In this document: in pieces, positions 61,801 through 64,000 of the stretch
Numbering within the stretch: the first letter of the stretch is position 1
Layout of the letters: every line of letters begins with the position of its first letter
DNA from: Fratercula arctica
Lineage: Eukaryota > Chordata > Aves > Charadriiformes > Alcidae
DNA length: 64,000 bases
Direction: 5' to 3'
Assembly: GCA_947846985.1 (NCBI GenBank)
Contig: CANTUZ010000002.1
Coordinates: 125,078,889-125,142,888 of the forward strand
Made by a program: the position numbers and the translations under genes
The notes under the pieces: generated by a model
What the model saw: the letters and a program-made list of their open reading frames with translations, nothing else
Told to the model about the DNA's origin: nothing
The model's database searches: none

Positions 61801-62950
61801 CACAAGCAGGTAATCAATGCAATTAGCTAAGGCAACAGGATTTACTCCTTGATTTAAAACCTTTTCTTTTAGGGTTTATGACTGGGATCATAGTCCCATT
61901 AAAGCTACTGGCAAAAATCCATAGATACCAGAACTGAGTTTACATATTAGAAACTACTGTCATTATGGATTAAATCCATATCTACCCAGTCCCACCGCAG
62001 TTTGTAAGTCTCTGCATAAAGAGGAAGAGACATGCTTGCATGCACACTATCTCCCAGGCCTTCTATTATAATTATAAATACTCTGTTTTATTTTTTTAAC
62101 CCAAATAATTCACTAACAAGCTAATAAGAAACTGATTAAAACAGACAGCAAGATTAAATAACATTCACAAAGAATATTAAAAGTTGGCAAAGAATAAATT
62201 TCCGTGTTGAAAGCATGACACCTCCTCTCAAGAAATGCCAGGAAAGGGATGCACAGTCTGCAGGTATCTGATTTCAGAGCCGGGCACAGGGAAATCCCCA
62301 CACCAAAGACTGTAAAGTGTTCGGGAGATACAGCCTAAAGCTGTAACTCTGTTTGACGATCCTTAGGCAGGCATCATTTCACGTGAACAAAGGCAAACTT
62401 AATGGTTTAAATCAGATTGTTGGTAGGAATGTTTTTTGCATTATATTTAACTTCATTGCAGCAGGTATTTCAGTAACTGTGAAAGAGTCTACAGAATGAA
62501 TTAGTCTGTTCTTCATTACACAACAGAGAGGAATATCTTTTTTCCTGTAGAGAATTGACTCTGGTCCTTCAGGCAACTGGATTTTTTTCTATTCTACTCA
62601 AAACCTGTAGGACAGACAATTTTTAATCTTCGTGCACATCTTGGAAACTTTTTTTAAATGATTTTCTGAGAATCCTCTTCTACTGAGAGCTTTCACATGG
62701 TTCACAGCTAATATAATCCTACATTTTAAAGAGGATGGATTACAGAGAATTATCCTCCTGGTCATATTACAAGTGGTGAAAGGAACCTTTTTATTTTCTC
62801 AGATCATTTTATTGCAGAACAGTGGCCTGGAAACAACTGTTCCCTTATGGTCAGACTGTGCCTTTGGTCACATCACCCCTTGAGTAAGTAAGAGGTACCT
62901 TTAAGGCATAATTTTCCCTGTTTCCCTTCACTTCAGAAGCAGTGAAAACA

Positions 62951-62972
62951 TTTTTTTTTTTTTTTTTTTTTT
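62951..62972 (+). repeat. T22 homopolymer
   Basis: A run of 22 T followed by AATAAAAC on the plus strand. On the minus strand it is a 22-nt A run, but no retrocopied sequence is recognisable upstream of it. Confidence 0.95.
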
Positions 62973-63029
62973 AATAAAACGGCATTGATGGCATCATATG
63001 GTTCACTTTCTCCTGCTGTCTTTCCTGTC

Positions 63030-63118
63030 TTTTTGGACTGTAAGCTGATTTGGCCTGGCACTATATGTGTTTATACAGCGATTGGGTACAATGGGCCTCC
63101 AAAATAAATAGCAGTAAT
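63030..63118 (+). repeat. Ancient amniote repeat, GGACTGTAAGCT type
   Basis: GGACTGTAAGCTGATTTGGC, then CTGGCACTATATGTG, TTTATACAGCGATTGGGTAC and AATGGGCCTCC follow the order of a known old amniote repeat tail (actgtaagct ... tacagcgcctagcacaatggggcc). It lies in the CA8 upstream intron. Confidence 0.6.
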
Positions 63119-64000
63119 TTGCTGTTCCTGTCCCCCTCTATCTCCATTATACATCAAAGGTAAGGGAGAGAGTCAGAGTTTCATTAGATCTTCATTTGTT
63201 CTTCCTCCTTCTCCAATTCATACTTTTGGCATAAAGGAAAGGAATAAAGATATCAAATAGCTCCTCTCTTTCTTACACCTAAATCAGGTTCAGGTAACTC
63301 ACATGTGGATATCAGTGTGGATTTTACTGCTCTCTGCAAATGCGTACTGTAAAGCACAATCTAACCCTGGCACCTTGTTCCATTTGCTGGCAAGAAACAG
63401 TCTCTCAATGTTAAGACTATTACTAAATATTTCACACAAGCAGTGGCCAAAATAACTTTGGCCAAAAGGCAAAGTAACACTGTTTATGTGCAGTAAAAGT
63501 ACTTGGTGAGAAAGATTTCTGGAGAAGGTTGCACAAATGCCTCCTTCCAATTTCTGGCCAAAAGGGAAGAACTGCCCTCATGCTCTTGTTTTCATGGAAC
63601 AGGGAGAGGAGTATTGTACCGATAGGTACAGCCCTCTGCTTTTCCTTTGTTTAAAAAGACGTGTTACGGTATTTATGCTTGACAACTATTTATTGTTTTG
63701 TCCTGCTTTCCTGACTGATTGCAAACACAGATGTTTCAGTGAAAATGATAACACTGGTGTATTACTGTCAACATTCTGGTTTCTTCAGTCAAGGAAGGTG
63801 GAAAACATATCTTTGGTGAACTTCATATAATAATAAAAAGAACAATGAACTCAGCCTCCAAGCCACATGAACATCATTTTTCGACAGTGTGAATTATTTC
63901 AAGAAGCCGTTCCAGAGGTTACATAAGCTTAGTAGTCTAACCTATTTCACCATGAACCTATATATCCTAACCATGCGCAAAGGCCCCAGCTGTCTAGTAA

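Larger units (their letters stand above)
48398..64000 (-). other. CA8 upstream intron, continuing past the window
   Basis: I searched for the CA8 exon encoding the [20 protein letters not shown] region on the minus strand and did not find it. The intron upstream of 48397 is therefore at least 15.6 kb. The stretch is AT-rich. It contains the purine/AAGG tract at 49.15-49.37 kb, an unexplained patch at 50.1-50.7 kb, an old CR1 fragment at 53.45 kb, T-runs at 61.78 and 62.95 kb, a hairpin at 61.22 kb and an ancient repeat at 63.03 kb. The short ORFs elsewhere look like chance. Confidence 0.7.

Noticed and set aside
62951..62972. T22 run considered as the poly(A) tail of a minus-strand retrocopy
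   Set aside because: No gene-derived sequence is recognisable next to it.

Overview
The window looks like nuclear DNA of a bird. It is AT-rich, mostly non-coding, and carries several CR1 LINE copies. Two of these keep an avian-style 3' end with ATTCTATG-like octamers. It also holds the last five coding exons of a vertebrate gene, spliced at clean GT/AG sites. The species cannot be named from the sequence.

The only host gene I can support is CA8 (carbonic anhydrase-related protein VIII), on the minus strand. Its exons, in transcript order, are 48397-48302, 45304-45242, 43869-43821, 41130-41018 and 34999-34865 (stop codon). Together they encode 151 residues, matching about residues 140-290 of the 290-residue human protein, with every splice phase consistent. 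The first half of the protein is not visible, so the intron upstream of 48397 runs past the right edge (at least 15.6 kb). A consensus donor lies 38 nt after the stop codon, suggesting a spliced 3' UTR. It has an AATAAA hexamer just upstream of it.

Layout: 1-34.8 kb lies downstream of CA8 and holds no host gene I can recognise, which fits the gene-poor interval expected between CA8 and TOX in vertebrates. It contains a degenerate avian interspersed repeat (0.93-1.6 kb), a 5'-truncated CR1 with an open reverse-transcriptase frame (7.39-9.4 kb, minus), older CR1 fragments (2.7, 10.5 and 30.3-31.0 kb), ancient amniote repeats, a 15-bp minisatellite, a 35-bp duplication and an unassigned 165-codon ORF (13.36-13.85 kb). 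The interval 34.8-48.4 kb is the CA8 3' half. Its introns hold MIR-like fragments, a CR1 reverse-transcriptase fragment and a young-looking CR1 antisense to the gene (46.02-46.58 kb). The interval 48.4-64 kb is upstream intron, with a long purine/AAGG tract, an old CR1 fragment, an unexplained ORF-bearing patch (50.1-50.7 kb) and further ancient repeats.

I found no new biosynthetic, defence or mobile system. The observations most worth a second look are the CA8 3' UTR donor/poly(A) overlap, the largely open CR1 frame, and the 13.4-13.85 kb ORF with its weak resemblance to a heparin-binding growth-factor tail.
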